64,000 bases of DNA from Pisolithus tinctorius. Taxonomy: Eukaryota; Basidiomycota; Agaricomycetes; Boletales; Pisolithaceae. The notes below the pieces were generated by a model. That model made no database searches. It was not told where the DNA came from and saw only the letters and a list, made by a program, of their open reading frames with translations. Each line of letters begins with the position of its first letter. Position 1 is the stretch's first letter. This document shows, piece by piece, positions 22,479-34,749 of the stretch. The stretch lies in NCBI GenBank assembly GCA_024663395.1, contig JANFAH010000012.1, forward strand, positions 930,001 to 994,000, in the 5' to 3' direction. Made by a program: the position numbers and the translations under genes.

Positions 22479-23872
22479 CGCCACAGTTTGGAACATCCGG
22501 TCCTACCCAGATAGCTTGCAATAGGCACCTTCGAGATTCTTCCAGCTGTATGGTAGGAGCGGAAATGTTTCTCTGCATTTGCTCATGCCTCCTGTGATAT
22601 CTGTAACTCTGTACAACACTACTCTCTGTACAATCGAACTTTTTTGACCGTTTCTTCCACTGCGCAAACTTTCATGGTGCTATTTTTCTAAGCGGTCTAA
22701 ATACTAAGTTCAGTATGACACTGGATGCCCACACGAAGCTGGCAACAATTACCATCAACATCTTGTGTGATCCTCTGCGGTATGTCCCGTTGGATGTCAG
22801 TCACAACAAAGCGGCACAACCTGACTCGGACATTATGAGAGGCCCCCCTCCAACCAGCATTCGGACTTTCCGACCGTCATGTCTTCTATTCCATCTGCAG
22901 CGTTCTTGACGACGATGTAAATGAGTGCGTGGAACGTCCCCCTGTCCTCTAAGGCACTCGGGATCTGGCTATTAGGGTACTTTGGTCTACGCTCGCCTTC
23001 TTCAAATCATCGTCACGAACGAATCAAACATTCATGGTACTTAGGATCCAGGACCCGACACAACGTTGCGCATGATCAAGAGTCAGCTCGACTTGCACAC
23101 TTATAGATTGCTTGAGGTGGCTCGGAAAGACGGAACCTATCGTGGTAATCGGAGCTTGGATCAGTTTGACTCCGTCTCCGTTTGCTCCATTAGCCCTTTC
23201 TCCAGAAGTCCTTCGAGTGCCTAAATCGATAGTCTTGGAAAGTTCTTAAGTACAGTTTCTGTTGTGTGCCCATCCGCTTACTGATGACAATCCCCAGCAA
23301 GTCAGCGGGTCCAAAAGGGGGGTGAACTACATTCCACATCCATCTCCCCATAATATCACGGGCAGGCTGTGGATACCTTTCGTGAGTAGCTGGAGCGTAA
23401 CAACAAAGCATCTCGTCGTTGTAAACATAAAGGCGTCTGTTCCACGAACAGAATTTAGCATAGTACGTGGCGACGTACTGTGCCAAGTTTTGTTCTATCG
23501 TCCAAAGCTCTAGAACTGGCGAGTTACGCCTCCTGTTTGAAGTACGTCCTTTGTCATGCAATCTTCGGCTTACCCCATCCAGCTTTCAGGGAGGGTGTTG
23601 TAGTGCTGTATGTGAACCTCCGGCTATCTGACGATGATCCTGGCTTGGGATAACTGAGATACTGACAGAAAGGCAGGAACCTACAGCTGCCGTATTCTTC
23701 GCGGCTGTTTTCGACACGCGCGTCGTGGATATCTGTCTCCTAACTTAGCCCCCGGGAGCTCGGAAGTCGCTCTCGGGCGGAGCAAGAGAGACGACCTCTC
23801 AGGTGTTCGCATTTCGGACACTACATTTTAATCAGACACATCGCCAAATTGCCCTCGACTGGAGCATTCGGG
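22479..23872. other. Downstream part of duplicated block, non-coding
   Basis: Shared with 55361-56822 but with indels. Open frames here are not kept between the two copies, so I see no gene. Confidence 0.6.
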
Positions 23873-23877
23873 CATAA

Positions 23878-24035
23878 GAAGATTGTCGCAAATTTCTTGG
23901 ACACATGATAAGAACCTTGGAGCTAGTTTGGAAACCTCGGGTAAGTCGCAATTAGTTCCTTCAATGCTTGTACATGTTTTTCCACTGGGGCAGTTTGCAT
24001 AGTGAGTTTGAATTGAGTTTGAAACATTTCCTCCT
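23878..24035 (+). repeat. Left terminal inverted repeat of the Harbinger element
   Basis: Matches the reverse complement of 52257-52417. The innermost ~105 bp is almost perfect (through CTCGGGTAAGT, CACTGGGGCAGTT and GAGTTTGAATTG). The outer ~45 bp is looser, starting near TGTCGCAAATTT. Both genes begin just inside the repeats, so these likely serve as promoters. Confidence 0.85.
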
Positions 24036-24044
24036 GTATGCAAG

Positions 24045-24347
24045 ATGGACAATGTCAATATTGGTGGAGATCATGAGGAGATTCACTGCCAACACTTGCT
24101 GCACCATATCACTCTTGTTGTCAATATCATCCTCTGCATGATCAGTTGTACTGAAGCACAATCTATGCCAATCCAAAGGATTCTGGAGCCTTACCACATG
24201 TCAGCACTAACTGGTGAGGAATGGCTTATCAAGCTCCTTGCAGGTCATCCAGAATGAATCTGATGCAAACTTGGTGTTCACACTGATGTCTTTGCATGAC
24301 TCATGGAGGAGCTTTGCCAGATTGGTCATGGCAACTCTTGATTTCAT
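24045..24347 (+). pseudogene. Harbinger transposase, N-terminal part
   Basis: ATG 24045 lies just inside the terminal repeat. It encodes the usual leader and the block PYHMSALTGEEW...LLAGHPE, followed by CKLGVHTDVFA and LMEELCQIGHGNS in the same frame. TGA at 24255, 24261, 24297 and 24339 replaces residues that are normally arginine. The frame is cut after the codon CAT by the Plavaka insertion and resumes at 37841; dropping the insertion and one AT joins the frame exactly. Confidence 0.85.
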
Positions 24348-24439
24348 CAGGAAATTAACCAAATACTATCTGTGCTTTTTATGGAATTATTTGTCTATTT
24401 TGACTATTATGGCTATTTCCAGTCACACTCAATACAGAC

Positions 24440-24535
24440 AAAGTTTAGATTAGTCAAAATAGTTAAAATAGTCAAGATAGTATTTCTTGAAAAGTTCAAA
24501 AGTCAAACTAGTCAAGATAGTAGTAGTAGTAAAGA
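24440..24535. repeat. Left subterminal repeats of the Plavaka element
   Basis: Reiterated motifs TTAGTCAAAATAG, TTAAAATAGTCAAGATAG and AAACTAGTCAAGATAG. They resemble the array at the right end and are candidate transposase-binding sites. Confidence 0.65.
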
Positions 24536-25305
24536 AAGTGTTATTCTGTGCCATATACCATATATACAGGGGTCTCTGTTCATTTAGTACTTGAGTTATA
24601 TATGCTACCTAATGCCTGACTTCTTCTCAAGTTCATGTCCCAGATGGTCAGCCATGTGGTCATTCTAACACCTTTTGAGTACTGTCTGCAAGCACTCGCT
24701 CACTGAGTCTTTACCTGCACTCACCACAGTCAAAATACATGCATCCGTCAAAAGAGAACCCTTGTCTTGGAAGTGTTTGAGTGACTCTTGTTATGTGGAT
24801 GAGAATCAGGTGAGTGTGACATGGGCAGTATGTGGAAGGAGTGAGATGAGTGAGATGGAACAGGTGTGTGTCATCCAGAAGATGAACTGCTACCTCACTT
24901 CACACTCTTGACTTGAGTGCACTTACTAAATGTGTAGATAGATTCAAATGGCTAGCCAAAGTCTTAAACCTACCTTACCTCAAGGCAGAGTGTCTAAAAC
25001 GGCCAGTGGGAATGGCAGACTAATGGGGAGCCCTAGGCTCTGCCATTAGGGTATTTGCTCGCTGGTAAGGACTGGTAGGCCACAGGAGGCCCATGCTAGT
25101 ATGTTGAATTAGTTAGAATAGTGCAACATAGGGTAAATGCTCCCTCATGCACTTTAATTCAGAATTAAAAAAAAAAAAGAGTGTGCTTACTGTCTGTTTC
25201 CTCCATTGTGGGACTGAGCAGTCGCTTGAGGGATGACACTCCAGATGAAGCAGGTGAAGGACCATTGGAGGACGACATAGATCAATGATGGGGGGCAGCA
25301 TCATG
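24536..25305. other. Plavaka internal DNA without a gene
   Basis: CpG-poor DNA. Open frames are short and show no recognisable domain. Confidence 0.5.
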
Positions 25306-25307
25306 TA

Positions 25308-26881
25308 CAGTGAGGGACAAAAGCATTGCAATGTTTGTGAGGTGTGACTTGCTGCTGATGTAGCTTGGGCTATTCTGCACAGATAATCATGATACCTATA
25401 CCATTGGAAAGGGGTGACTCTAAGCTTTCCAGAGCACTAAGGTTCAGTCAAAACAAAACCATACATGCCAAGATACACCCTATTCTTTCTGAAAAGTGCA
25501 TTGCAACACTTTTGTCCCTGACTGGTGAAATAGTGAAAAGTGACCTTTTGATGGGGTTAAGGGCATGAAGGATGGGAAAATATGGTTACATAATAGACCA
25601 CATGATCCTCCAGATGATTTGTCAGCATGTAAACAATGACAAACATTGGACTTGTACCATTAACCCTCCCTCTTTTACCACAACTCATGAAATCATCTCT
25701 CTGGCTCACATGGTCATTTTCTCAAGGAATTCTTATCAAATACTGGTGGCCACCACAGTGCCAACAGTATAACATGCTCTCAGAATCATCAGTCCCTTAA
25801 AAAACCTGCTGTCAGTCATTCCCTGGACTGTTTCCCCCCCATGCCTGATGTGTTCTAGGACTAATCAGTACTTGGAAGGCTGAGAATGTTTTGGAGGTCA
25901 ATCTGGCACTTCAGAACATGATGTACAAACTATCCCCCTCTCAACCAATGCATTTCTGGCACAGGGACAGTGGTATGGAAGTTGGGGTGAGACAAAACCT
26001 CCTTGTGCTCTGAGCACCATAAGAGGGTTCACTAGATCTTGCTCTGATCTGAACTGTAGATGACTGGGGAAGGATTATTTGGTCATATGTGACCAAAGGC
26101 AATATTCAGGGCCAGATGGAAGCACAGGATTCTGCTCCATGGCAGTTCAGTAGCATATTCTTCTGATGACACCCAGGGGTAAAGAGGATTTTGTCTTGCC
26201 CTAACTTCCATACCACTGTCCCTGTGCCAGAAATGCATTGGTTGAGAGGGGGATAGTTTGTACATCATGTTCTGAAGTGCCAGATTGACCTCCAAAACAT
26301 TCTCAGCCTTCCAAGTACTGATTAGTCCTAGAACACATCAGGCATGGGGGGGGGGAAACAGTCCAGGGAATGACTGACAGCAGGTTTTTTAAGGGACTGA
26401 TGATTCTGAGAGCATGTTATACTGTTGGCACTGTGGTGGCCACCAGTATTTGATAAGAATTCCTTGAGAAAATGACCATGTGAGCCAGAGAGATGATTTC
26501 ATGAGTTGTGGTAAAAGAGGGAGGGTTAATGGTACAAGTCCAATGTTTGTCATTGTTTACATGCTGACAAATCATCTGGAGGATCATGTGGTCTATTATG
26601 TAACCATATTTTCCCATCCTTCATGCCCTTAACCCCATCAAAAGGTCACTTTTCACTATTTCACCAGTCAGGGACAAAAGTGTTGCAATGCACTTTTCAG
26701 AAAGAATAGGGTGTATCTTGGCATGTATGGTTTTGTTTTGACTGAACCTTAGTGCTCTGGAAAGCTTAGAGTCACCCCTTTCCAGTGGTATAGGTATCAT
26801 GATTATCTGTGCAGAATAGCCCAAGCTACATCAGCAGCAAGTCACACCTCAAAAACATTGCAACACTTTTGTCCCTCACTG
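25308..26881. mobile_element. Foldback (palindromic) Tc1/mariner-type element 1
   Basis: The two halves are reverse complements over about 730-780 bp each, with the centre near 26090. Ends are CAGTGAGGGACAAAAG and its complement, flanked by TA on both sides (25306-25307, 26882-26883). No transposase gene is present. The two 66-67 codon open frames in each arm are mirror images and not genes. A transcript through it would fold into a long hairpin. Confidence 0.88.
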
Positions 26882-27033
26882 TAGCAAATTGATGGTGTGG
26901 CAACTTGCATTAGACAGCATTGGTGAGTGCCTCATTGCATTGTAGTTGTCATGCGCAGAAGCTGATTGCTCAGCAGGATGGGTCTGGGACAGGTTAACTA
27001 ATGCATCAGCAACACCCTCATCATAATCCTCAT

Positions 27034-28304
27034 CTACCACTTGGGATGGCAGGTGTGGGGTGGCACTAGTTGGAGATGGCTATAGTGAATGATTTCCAGA
27101 ACTGCTTGAACTTGTTGTGTCCTGTCCATCCTTTGCTGAGAATGAAGGAACCTTGAATGATGCAGGTAGATTAGCAGGTAAGCCAGAGTCATCCTTGGCC
27201 CGACATTGATGCTTCTTCCTCTTTGGGGCATCACTAGGGATTGACCCACCGATACTTTGTGTGTCTGAATCCTTGTCCTCCACCAGTTGTGGCTGCTTCC
27301 TCCTGTTCTTCAAGTTGGCTGATGAAGGCTCTGGAGACATAGACATGTGAATATTTGTATGTAGCAGAATGCGAGGTACTGCCTCTGGTGAGTTGACAAC
27401 TGAACTCGAGTGCCTTCTTGACTCCACATCTCGCTCCACTGGATGTTCACACATGTCGAATCTGGCAGGATTGTAGTGCCAGTGCCCACTTTTGGGAGGA
27501 CCCAAAGGTTGACAGGCCACCAGGGGGCTTCAAGTCCCAATGAGGCTGCGAGTGATGGGCAGAGCGAGGTGATGTCTCCATGGGACTCAGGGCATGGTGA
27601 GGTCCTGGGGAGTGGGAGGTGTAGTAAGGTTGCTGTGAAGGGTGAGTTGGATATTCGGAAAGTCTGCAGTGGTCGCAATCCTCCCAGTCATGATGGTGCT
27701 CTGGGTGAGGACTGCAGCAATCCCAGGCCATATCGTGATCTGCTGCATGTAGCTCACGTGGATATGAAGGTGGCATACACTGGGAAGCTGGAATGCTTGG
27801 CTGAGCCAGCTCGATTGGCTGACAACTTGAGGAGGGTAGGCCAGGAAGGTGGAAACAGGAGAGCAAGGGCAAGTGGGATGGGGAGCAGGTGACACAGATC
27901 CCAAAGGGACACATAGTGGGCAGCTGAAGTACTCTGAGTGCTGTGCTAGATCCTGGTTGGTGGAAGATCACAGTTCTTCTGTTGAGAGCTGCTGTTGTGG
28001 GACAGGGTGATGCAGAAAGAGACATGGGTGACTGGCAGGGCCATGACCAACACTATCCTGGGAAGGGCCAGAGAAGTTGTGGTGATGGGGGCAATTGATG
28101 TCCATGGGGGCAAGTGGGGTGTGAGAGGTGGTGCTGTGATTCATCAATGGAAACAGGAGGGGGAGGACCCCTGAATGGAGGAGAGGCATGGCTAACAGGC
28201 ACAGGAGGGGGGCAAATGAAGGCTATTGTTATTTCCTGGACCTCTAGAGTTGGACCTAAGTAAGGGGCAGGTGGAGGTCGACTGATGGAGGAGCAGAGGG
28301 CCAC
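27034..28304 (-). pseudogene. Proline/serine-rich open frames of unknown gene in Plavaka element
   Basis: Several overlapping - strand blocks (27080-27520, 27447-28025, 28053-28304) encode Pro/Ser/His-rich sequence, with a basic KRKKHQCRAK stretch near 27215-27245. They could be exons of a second, highly diverged accessory gene that shares the direction of the transposase. No domain is recognised, and the composition alone could produce such frames. Confidence 0.3.
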
Positions 28305-28405
28305 TCAAGCTGGGTGGAAGTGTAGATGGGTTAGCATAGGCATTTGGGTGAACATCTTGCAGACCAGGGGCAGTGGGAAGCTGACCACCAGTCGCTTGGG
28401 CATTC

Positions 28406-29309
28406 TGTGAAGTACAGGTTTACCCTCGGGTGACCGGGCTTCAAGACCAGGTGACAGGGGCTGAGTCCGAGTGGCCAGAGTCAAGGCCGAGAGACAGGGG
28501 CCAAGTCCGGTTGGACCGGAGTTGAGGCCGGAGGTTAGGGGCTAAGTCTGGAGGACCGGACTTAAGACCGGGAGCGTGGGAACAAGGCCGGTAGCGTGGG
28601 AAACCGACCGGTGTTGGAGTGCGCACAAGGGGAAGCCGGTCCGGGGTTGGATCTACCTCCCTTGGTCTCAGCTTATGTGCTGTACCCTTATGCAAGCTGG
28701 GGAGAGGTCCGGGACAGGGGTCGGGGATAGCTTAAGGCTCAGCCTTAGCTATAGAGTAGTCTTGAGGGGTAATACGGAGTTGAGGGTAATACTAAGTTGA
28801 TATTCTGACTGAGGGTGCTACGAAGTATGTACAGGGGTTAAATACATGAGGCTGGTCCGGGATAACAAACATAGAGCTGGACTTGTTAATAAGCTATTAG
28901 CAAGAAGATTAGCAAGAGAGTGGATAGCCATAGTGGCTGTGCCAAGGCTAATAGCCAAAGTCCGGGTGACCGGCATACTGGGGTCAGACACAGGATTTGT
29001 ACAGTAAGCAAAAGTCAGATGAACGGGCTAGACTAAATATAGTACAAACAAAGGGAAACAGACCGGAGTTATGTCCGGGTGACCCGGACATAGACCTAGG
29101 AGGACCGGGGTGGAGCAGCGCAAGGCTGGGAGGCCGAAATGGACCGGAGATAGGGGTAAAACACCGGACTTGAGTTATGCAAGCTGGAGTTGAGTTATCT
29201 AGGGCCGGGATTGGGTTTTCTAGGCTGGACTAGGACTGGACTTGACCGGAGATAGGGGCTAGGGGTCCGGACTGGACTGAGTCCGAGTCTGAGAGTCATG
29301 GATATGACA
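28406..29309 (+). repeat. Solo LTR (904 bp) with target-site duplication
   Basis: Starts TGTGAAG and ends ATATGACA. A perfect 5-bp direct repeat, CATTC, flanks it at 28401-28405 and 29310-29314. The interior is rich in short GTCCGG/GACCGG variants. Unlike the surrounding DNA it keeps many CpG sites, so it arrived later than the Plavaka element. No matching LTR elsewhere in the window; strand is arbitrary. Confidence 0.85.
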
Positions 29310-29562
29310 CATTCTTTAGCAACTGTAGTCACTGTGAGATGACATGACACACCTCAGAGATGTATGGGTTGATTCAGATGGCACACGAGTATGCATCCAG
29401 TGCAGAGTCTGGGATACTAATTAGTAGAGGCCACCACCAGTCAACTTGATAGATGAACCTGCTTTGACTCATGGTCAGGGATTGGATAGCAAATGTTACA
29501 TGGTAAATATGGCTGATTGATTCAGGTGGTTCTTGAGTATGTGTTGAGTGTACTGTGGCAAG

Positions 29563-32500
29563 CTAGAATGCAATTTCAAATGCATGATGGTTGGTGAATT
29601 TGTTCACATAGAAGGAATTGAATGTATTGTAGGAGTCATGAGGCTTGATGTCTCTGGTGTTGATGTTGTGGGTGGCATAAACAGGGATGAGATGGGCCAC
29701 ATGATATATTGCATTGATGTGAATGATGGTGATGTGTGGGACGTTGCATGCATTGTAACTTGGGCAGACGATCCACATCTCTGTAGCTATGTCTGGGCCA
29801 TCCCCCATGTGGTCAAACCAATGTATGACAGCGCATGGATACAAAGTGCCTTGATACTTGAACAAAAAAAAGCACAGAATGCAGGCAATGTCCAGTCCAT
29901 GCATACCCTCTGCCTCTGGATTGGTTACAACAAAGATGCAGTCAAAATGGGGTCCTTCATTCCTCCACATGGGGCAGGAATGAATGTGCTTGTGGCACAT
30001 GCCATAGAGGCCACATAGATTGCTCAGTGCAAAAAAAGTGGAACATGCAGAGTTGTAGACATGCACACTACCATCATAGGGTGGGCACTCATCGAGGGCG
30101 ATGTCATCCAGATCATCAGTGGGAAAGAGTTGCGAGTAGAGGAAGCAGCACAGAATGTTGGGAAGCTGTGGCAGGCAGAGCTCAGCTGCTAGGGCGCCTA
30201 TGGTCCTTGCACACTTATTTTCTAAGATATTTAAACCAGTTAGCATCCGAGTATGTACAGAGTGGAAGGTTGAGACATATGATGGGTACAAGCCAATGAT
30301 ACATGGGCCTTGACTGACCTGGGAGCATCAATGGCATCGCCCAGTTCTTCGATTTCGTTGGCCATGTCATGGCTTTCCCCAACTTGGTCGCACAGATCAT
30401 CAGTGTCACTGGAATGTTGACCTGAATGCCCATCAGAAAGGGGCAAATCATAGGATTAATACTCATACCTAGAGCCCCAAGCGCATGTGATAGCAATGGT
30501 TCATTTAACATACCACATTCTTTGAAGTCAGTGCATGCGGCAATGAGCTTGTCAAGCCTCTGGTTGATCAAAAGCATCTGTCTGAGAGCTTGAAAGTGGT
30601 TAGTGCACCGATAAGGCCATTTGACAGCCTTAATATGTTTGGACTCTGTAATTGAAGAGCAGAGGCCGTTAGGTGTGCCAAACTGACAGATAAGGTGGTA
30701 GTAATGCTTCATAGCATGTTGCCAGGGCAGTGAGAAGGTATCAACTACCCCAGCATTCTGGAAGACTTCGTGATAAAGGTGGAAGCACCTGAGTGCATTG
30801 TCAATTTCAACAAGCGTCTGTTGAGTGATAATGTTCTGACAAACAAGGTAACAAAATTCCAGAAAGGCTTGAAAAGTGAAGATGACATATTGTGGAACAT
30901 AACCTTCAATTGCTGTGATGTAAACCTGTGAAGGACTGGTCAATAATCACATGAAGGAAATATGGATGAGCACACCTTCATAAGGCCCTTGGAATCGTCG
31001 CTGGTCCACCGTTTGAAGTGTCGACCTTGAGGGAAACACTGCAGCCCAGTATATGGGGCAACAGCTGCAATCCTGAAAGACCATGAAGTAGATATGAATA
31101 TTAATTGAACTCACGTACTGCTGGTCAATCTCATCCAAGACTTTTTCTGCCTGTGTCTTTCCATGAATGTGGATTAGGTAGTGCTTGACCCAATCCACCA
31201 GGTGGTCCTTGAACCCACCTTTGATAAGCTGGTGGAGGATATCTGGTGAAAGCATGCCATAGATGTCTGCATGTGGAAAATCATTTGTAAACAGCTGTCT
31301 TTGATTAGAAAATGAAAGAAAACATGGGGTTACACTTACCACTATGTCGCCAACAATCCCATACATGTCCCACAGTTTATGAAAGTCAAATTCTTCGATC
31401 ACAGCATCAGCATGTTCATGATGACAACAGAGCATGTCGTCATCCAGACTCTCCCAATGTGTGAGGCACTTCAGGCACCAATTCCATATGATACAAGACA
31501 ACAGAACTTGTTCCTTGTAGTCAGCTATATAAGCTGCTAGTGAATATATGATGCACCAATAGTATTTGTTGCCACATAATATTATTTCTGGGACACTCAT
31601 AGTGGGTCAAAGTGAACAAAGATGCATGTTCGCAAGGAGTGGAAAAGCTGCCTTTTGAAATTTTGGAAAGCAGAGGAACCGGCATGTTCTCTAGTGGCTA
31701 AATGGTATGTTAGCAGTGATACGAACTCATGGAATGTGGGATCTTACTCTTTGGCATTGCCAGGAACCCAATGAGGACTACCACACTGCAGTGAGCACAA
31801 CAAATGGTGTTGCAAACATTTCTGATGGAGAGATACAAGGGGTAATAGTCAGTCTGGCCAGTTGCTACTGATACCATTGTCTTGTCACTACCAAGAATGA
31901 TGGGAATTAGTGTCACCCCAGCCGTCATTGGATCCTCACTAATGATTCTGTCCTAGGAGTGTGAAGTTAGCATCAATTTCAAGCTGCAGTGGGCACGACT
32001 TACTGCCTCATTCCACGCCCAGGCTCCTGACATGAAATCCTCCCAGCCTCTTTGATTGTTTGTAGAATCATACTCCTGATATGGTATGTAGTCAATTTGA
32101 CCTATTAAGTCAGTGCGAGCAAGGACATTGTGGATGACTTTACATGGATCTTGATACCATGCATTGTAACTGTTGAGCATCCAAGGAGCCATATTGCTGC
32201 CTTGTCCATCTCGTCCATTGTCAGTGTACCACACCACAAAACTCTCCCACTTGACCTCACTGATGGATGTGCTGTCAATGATGCAATAAAGGTCTTTCTG
32301 GTTAGCAAATAGCAGTTCCCCACATAAGGCAAGTAATGATGTGGCCCAGATCTCAAGCAATGTGTTGATTTTTTTGGTGGGCATTTTGGCCTGCCTAAAG
32401 AGAAAATCTGCAAGCTCGAATTCCAGCCAGTTTTGGAAAGGGGACCAGTCATCAGAAGACCTCTCTGCAGACAGCAGTGGTGGTGCATCATCCGACAGAT

Positions 32501-34530
32501 ATTGACTGCTGGCATTGGATCTTCATGCTATGGATGAGGTATTAGTTGAAGTAGTTATCATACAGTGGCTCACAAAATTGTCCCAATGTTTGCATGTTTT
32601 TCATTAATCATGGTGTAGTGAGTGGACTATCATTATTGAGTCCAAGGTGTTGGTGGATGGATCAAAGCAGCTGGTCATGGCTCTCTGATGAACCATATTA
32701 CATAATATCTGGATAGAAATTGATGACAGAATACCCAAATGGAAATGAGAGCTCATTGGGACAATTTTGTAACTTTGTGATATGCTGGGGATGTAGTCCT
32801 TAGGAACACATATAAAACATGGTGAGAAGCTCACCAATGCTTACATAATGTATCACATGGTCTACTGAGTGATTTGTCAACAGACAAACAATGCCAAACA
32901 GTGATTTTGCACCACTAAGCCTCATTGTTGTAACACAAGTCAAGAAATCACCATTCTGGCTCATTAGGGACATTCTCTCAGGGCAACCTCAGCAAATTCT
33001 GGTGTACACTATAGTATAATCAATAGAATATGGTATCAGCACTATTGGTCAATTCAGAAACCTGCTGGCAGTTATCTCCTGCACTGTTTCCCCACCAATG
33101 CCACATGTGTTTTGGAACTAATCAGTACTGTGAGAGCTGAGAATGATGTGGAGGTCCAATCTGGCATTCATCCTACCATAAACAAACCAATCAACCACTA
33201 ACTACTACATCACAGCTGAAGAAAAGCCTGCCTGAAGGCTCAGGTGAAGCACAACCATCCTGGGCACTCCCAGTATTGTGAGAGGGTTGGCCAGAATGTA
33301 CTCTGAGCTGAACTGGGGATCACTGGGAAGCAGTTATTTGGTCATATAAGACTGAAGGAAATATCCAGTGCCAGATAGAAGGCCAGGAATGTGCAACCTG
33401 GTGGCTCAGTAGCATATCCCTCCCCATGGTACCTGGAGTGAGAGAGGGTTTAGCTTCACCCTGACCTCCATACCAGTTTCCCCTTCACAGAAATACACTA
33501 GTTAATGGGTGATTGGTTTGTTTATGGTAGGATGAATGCCAGATTGGACCTCCACATCATTCTCAGCTCTCACAGTACTGATTAGTTCCAAAACACATGT
33601 GGCATTGGTGGGGAAACAGTGCAGGAGATAACTGCCAGCAGGTTTCTGAATTGACCAATAGTGCTGATACCATATTCTATTGATTATACTATAGTGTACA
33701 CCAGAATTTGCTGAGGTTGCCCTGAGAGAATGTCCCTAATGAGCCAGAATGGTGATTTCTTGACTTGTGTTACAACAATGAGGCTTAGTGGTGCAAAATC
33801 ACTGTTTGGCATTGTTTGTCTGTTGACAAATCACTCAGTAGACCATGTGATACATTATGTAAGCATTGGTGAGCTTCTCACCATGTTTTATATGTGTTCC
33901 TAAGGACTACATCCCCAGCATATCACAAAGTTACAAAATTGTCCCAATGAGCTCTCATTTCCATTTGGGTATTCTGTCATCAATTTCTATCCAGATATTA
34001 TGTAATATGGTTCATCAGAGAGCCATGACCAGCTGCTTTGATCCATCCACCAACACCTTGGACTCAATAATGATAGTCCACTCACTACACCATGATTAAT
34101 GAAAAACATGCAAACATTGGGACAATTTTGTGAGCCACTGTAGTGTATACACAAATTACCATTTAGACCTGGATGAAAATTGTGATAAGTCCTACCTGCA
34201 GGACCAATGAACTCTGGCCCTAGACTCTCGTGTCCCTGGCCCAATGAGTTGGAGTCATCACCATCGCCATCAACATTGCCAAGTTCTTGATGGCCAGGAG
34301 TTGGAATGTCATACTCGGTTGCTGGAGGAAACATGTCTGTGTTGTAGTCCATTTCATTGTAGTCTTGTCCCAAATGGTTGGGTGACCCTGTGCTGATGGT
34401 GAAACTTGGGGGAATGCCACCTAAACTAGGATGATGCATGCACGTGTGTTGAGTAAGACCTGAGAGATTTCTAAACCAACAGTTGCACCCCAGTTTGGCA
34501 CAAGGGTGTCATAGTGCATTAAATGTCAGT
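29563..34530 (-). pseudogene. Plavaka transposase
   Basis: Blocks on the - strand follow the family order. A C2H2-like finger (about 34505-34435, CNCWFRNLSGLTQHTCMHH) comes first, then an acidic N-terminus to 34143. After the foldback insertion the frame resumes with DDWSPFQNW and KINTLLEIWATSLL, then CIIDSTSI and MSGAWAW (about 32020-32290), IIPIILGSDKTMVSVATG near 31850-31920, FTNDFPHADIYGMLSPDILH at about 31200-31280, and finally NPEAEGMHGLDIA with VNKFTNHHAFEIAF (29563-29900). Several introns or frameshifts separate the blocks. It is a DDE-type cut-and-paste enzyme by family knowledge; this copy is interrupted and decayed. Confidence 0.85.
32563..34140. mobile_element. Foldback Tc1/mariner-type element 2
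   Basis: 1578-bp palindrome with ends CAGTGGCTCACAAAATTG and its complement, flanked by TA (32561-32562, 34141-34142). The arms are nearly perfect: the same 77-codon frame reads identically from both arms (32604-32837 - and 33866-34099 +). It has the same length and internal order as the element at 25308-26881 but differs clearly in sequence, so it is a sister subfamily. It splits the N-terminal part of the Plavaka transposase. Confidence 0.88.
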
Positions 34531-34749
34531 CATGTAGGCATTTTCAATGTAAGGAAACATGTTGGGATGGTGTGGGTGAATTAGCTTGAGGTAAGTGGGA
34601 CTTTGTACAGAAAACTAGGTACATTGTTTGTGAGATCTTTTTTGCATAAAGGAGCGAAGTTTAAACTCACCTTGCTCTGTCTCCATCTCCCTCCTTGCAT
34701 CACAGGTACTATGTCAGCCTATGATTCTTCTAGAAGTCATTGTCCGTGA

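Larger units (their letters stand above)
19537..23872 (+). repeat. Segmental duplication, copy A (polyamine oxidase block)
   Basis: Direct repeat of 52418-56822, alignable by eye from TAAC/CAACATTCC on the left to GCATTCGG (GCGTTCGG in B) on the right. It covers promoter, gene and about 1.4 kb of downstream DNA. Exons are more similar than flanks, and several small indels lie outside the gene. Its left edge begins with the TAA that, at copy B, directly follows the Harbinger element. Confidence 0.9.

Noticed and set aside
23190..23561. 123-codon frame on the - strand in the duplicated block
   Set aside because: Copy B has a large indel here and does not keep the frame, so it is not under coding selection.
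29548..30018. 156-codon + strand frame
   Set aside because: Antisense shadow of the Plavaka transposase C-terminus, whose - strand reading has clear family motifs.
32604..34099. Identical 77-codon proteins on both strands
   Set aside because: Mirror images produced by the palindromic foldback element; no family features.
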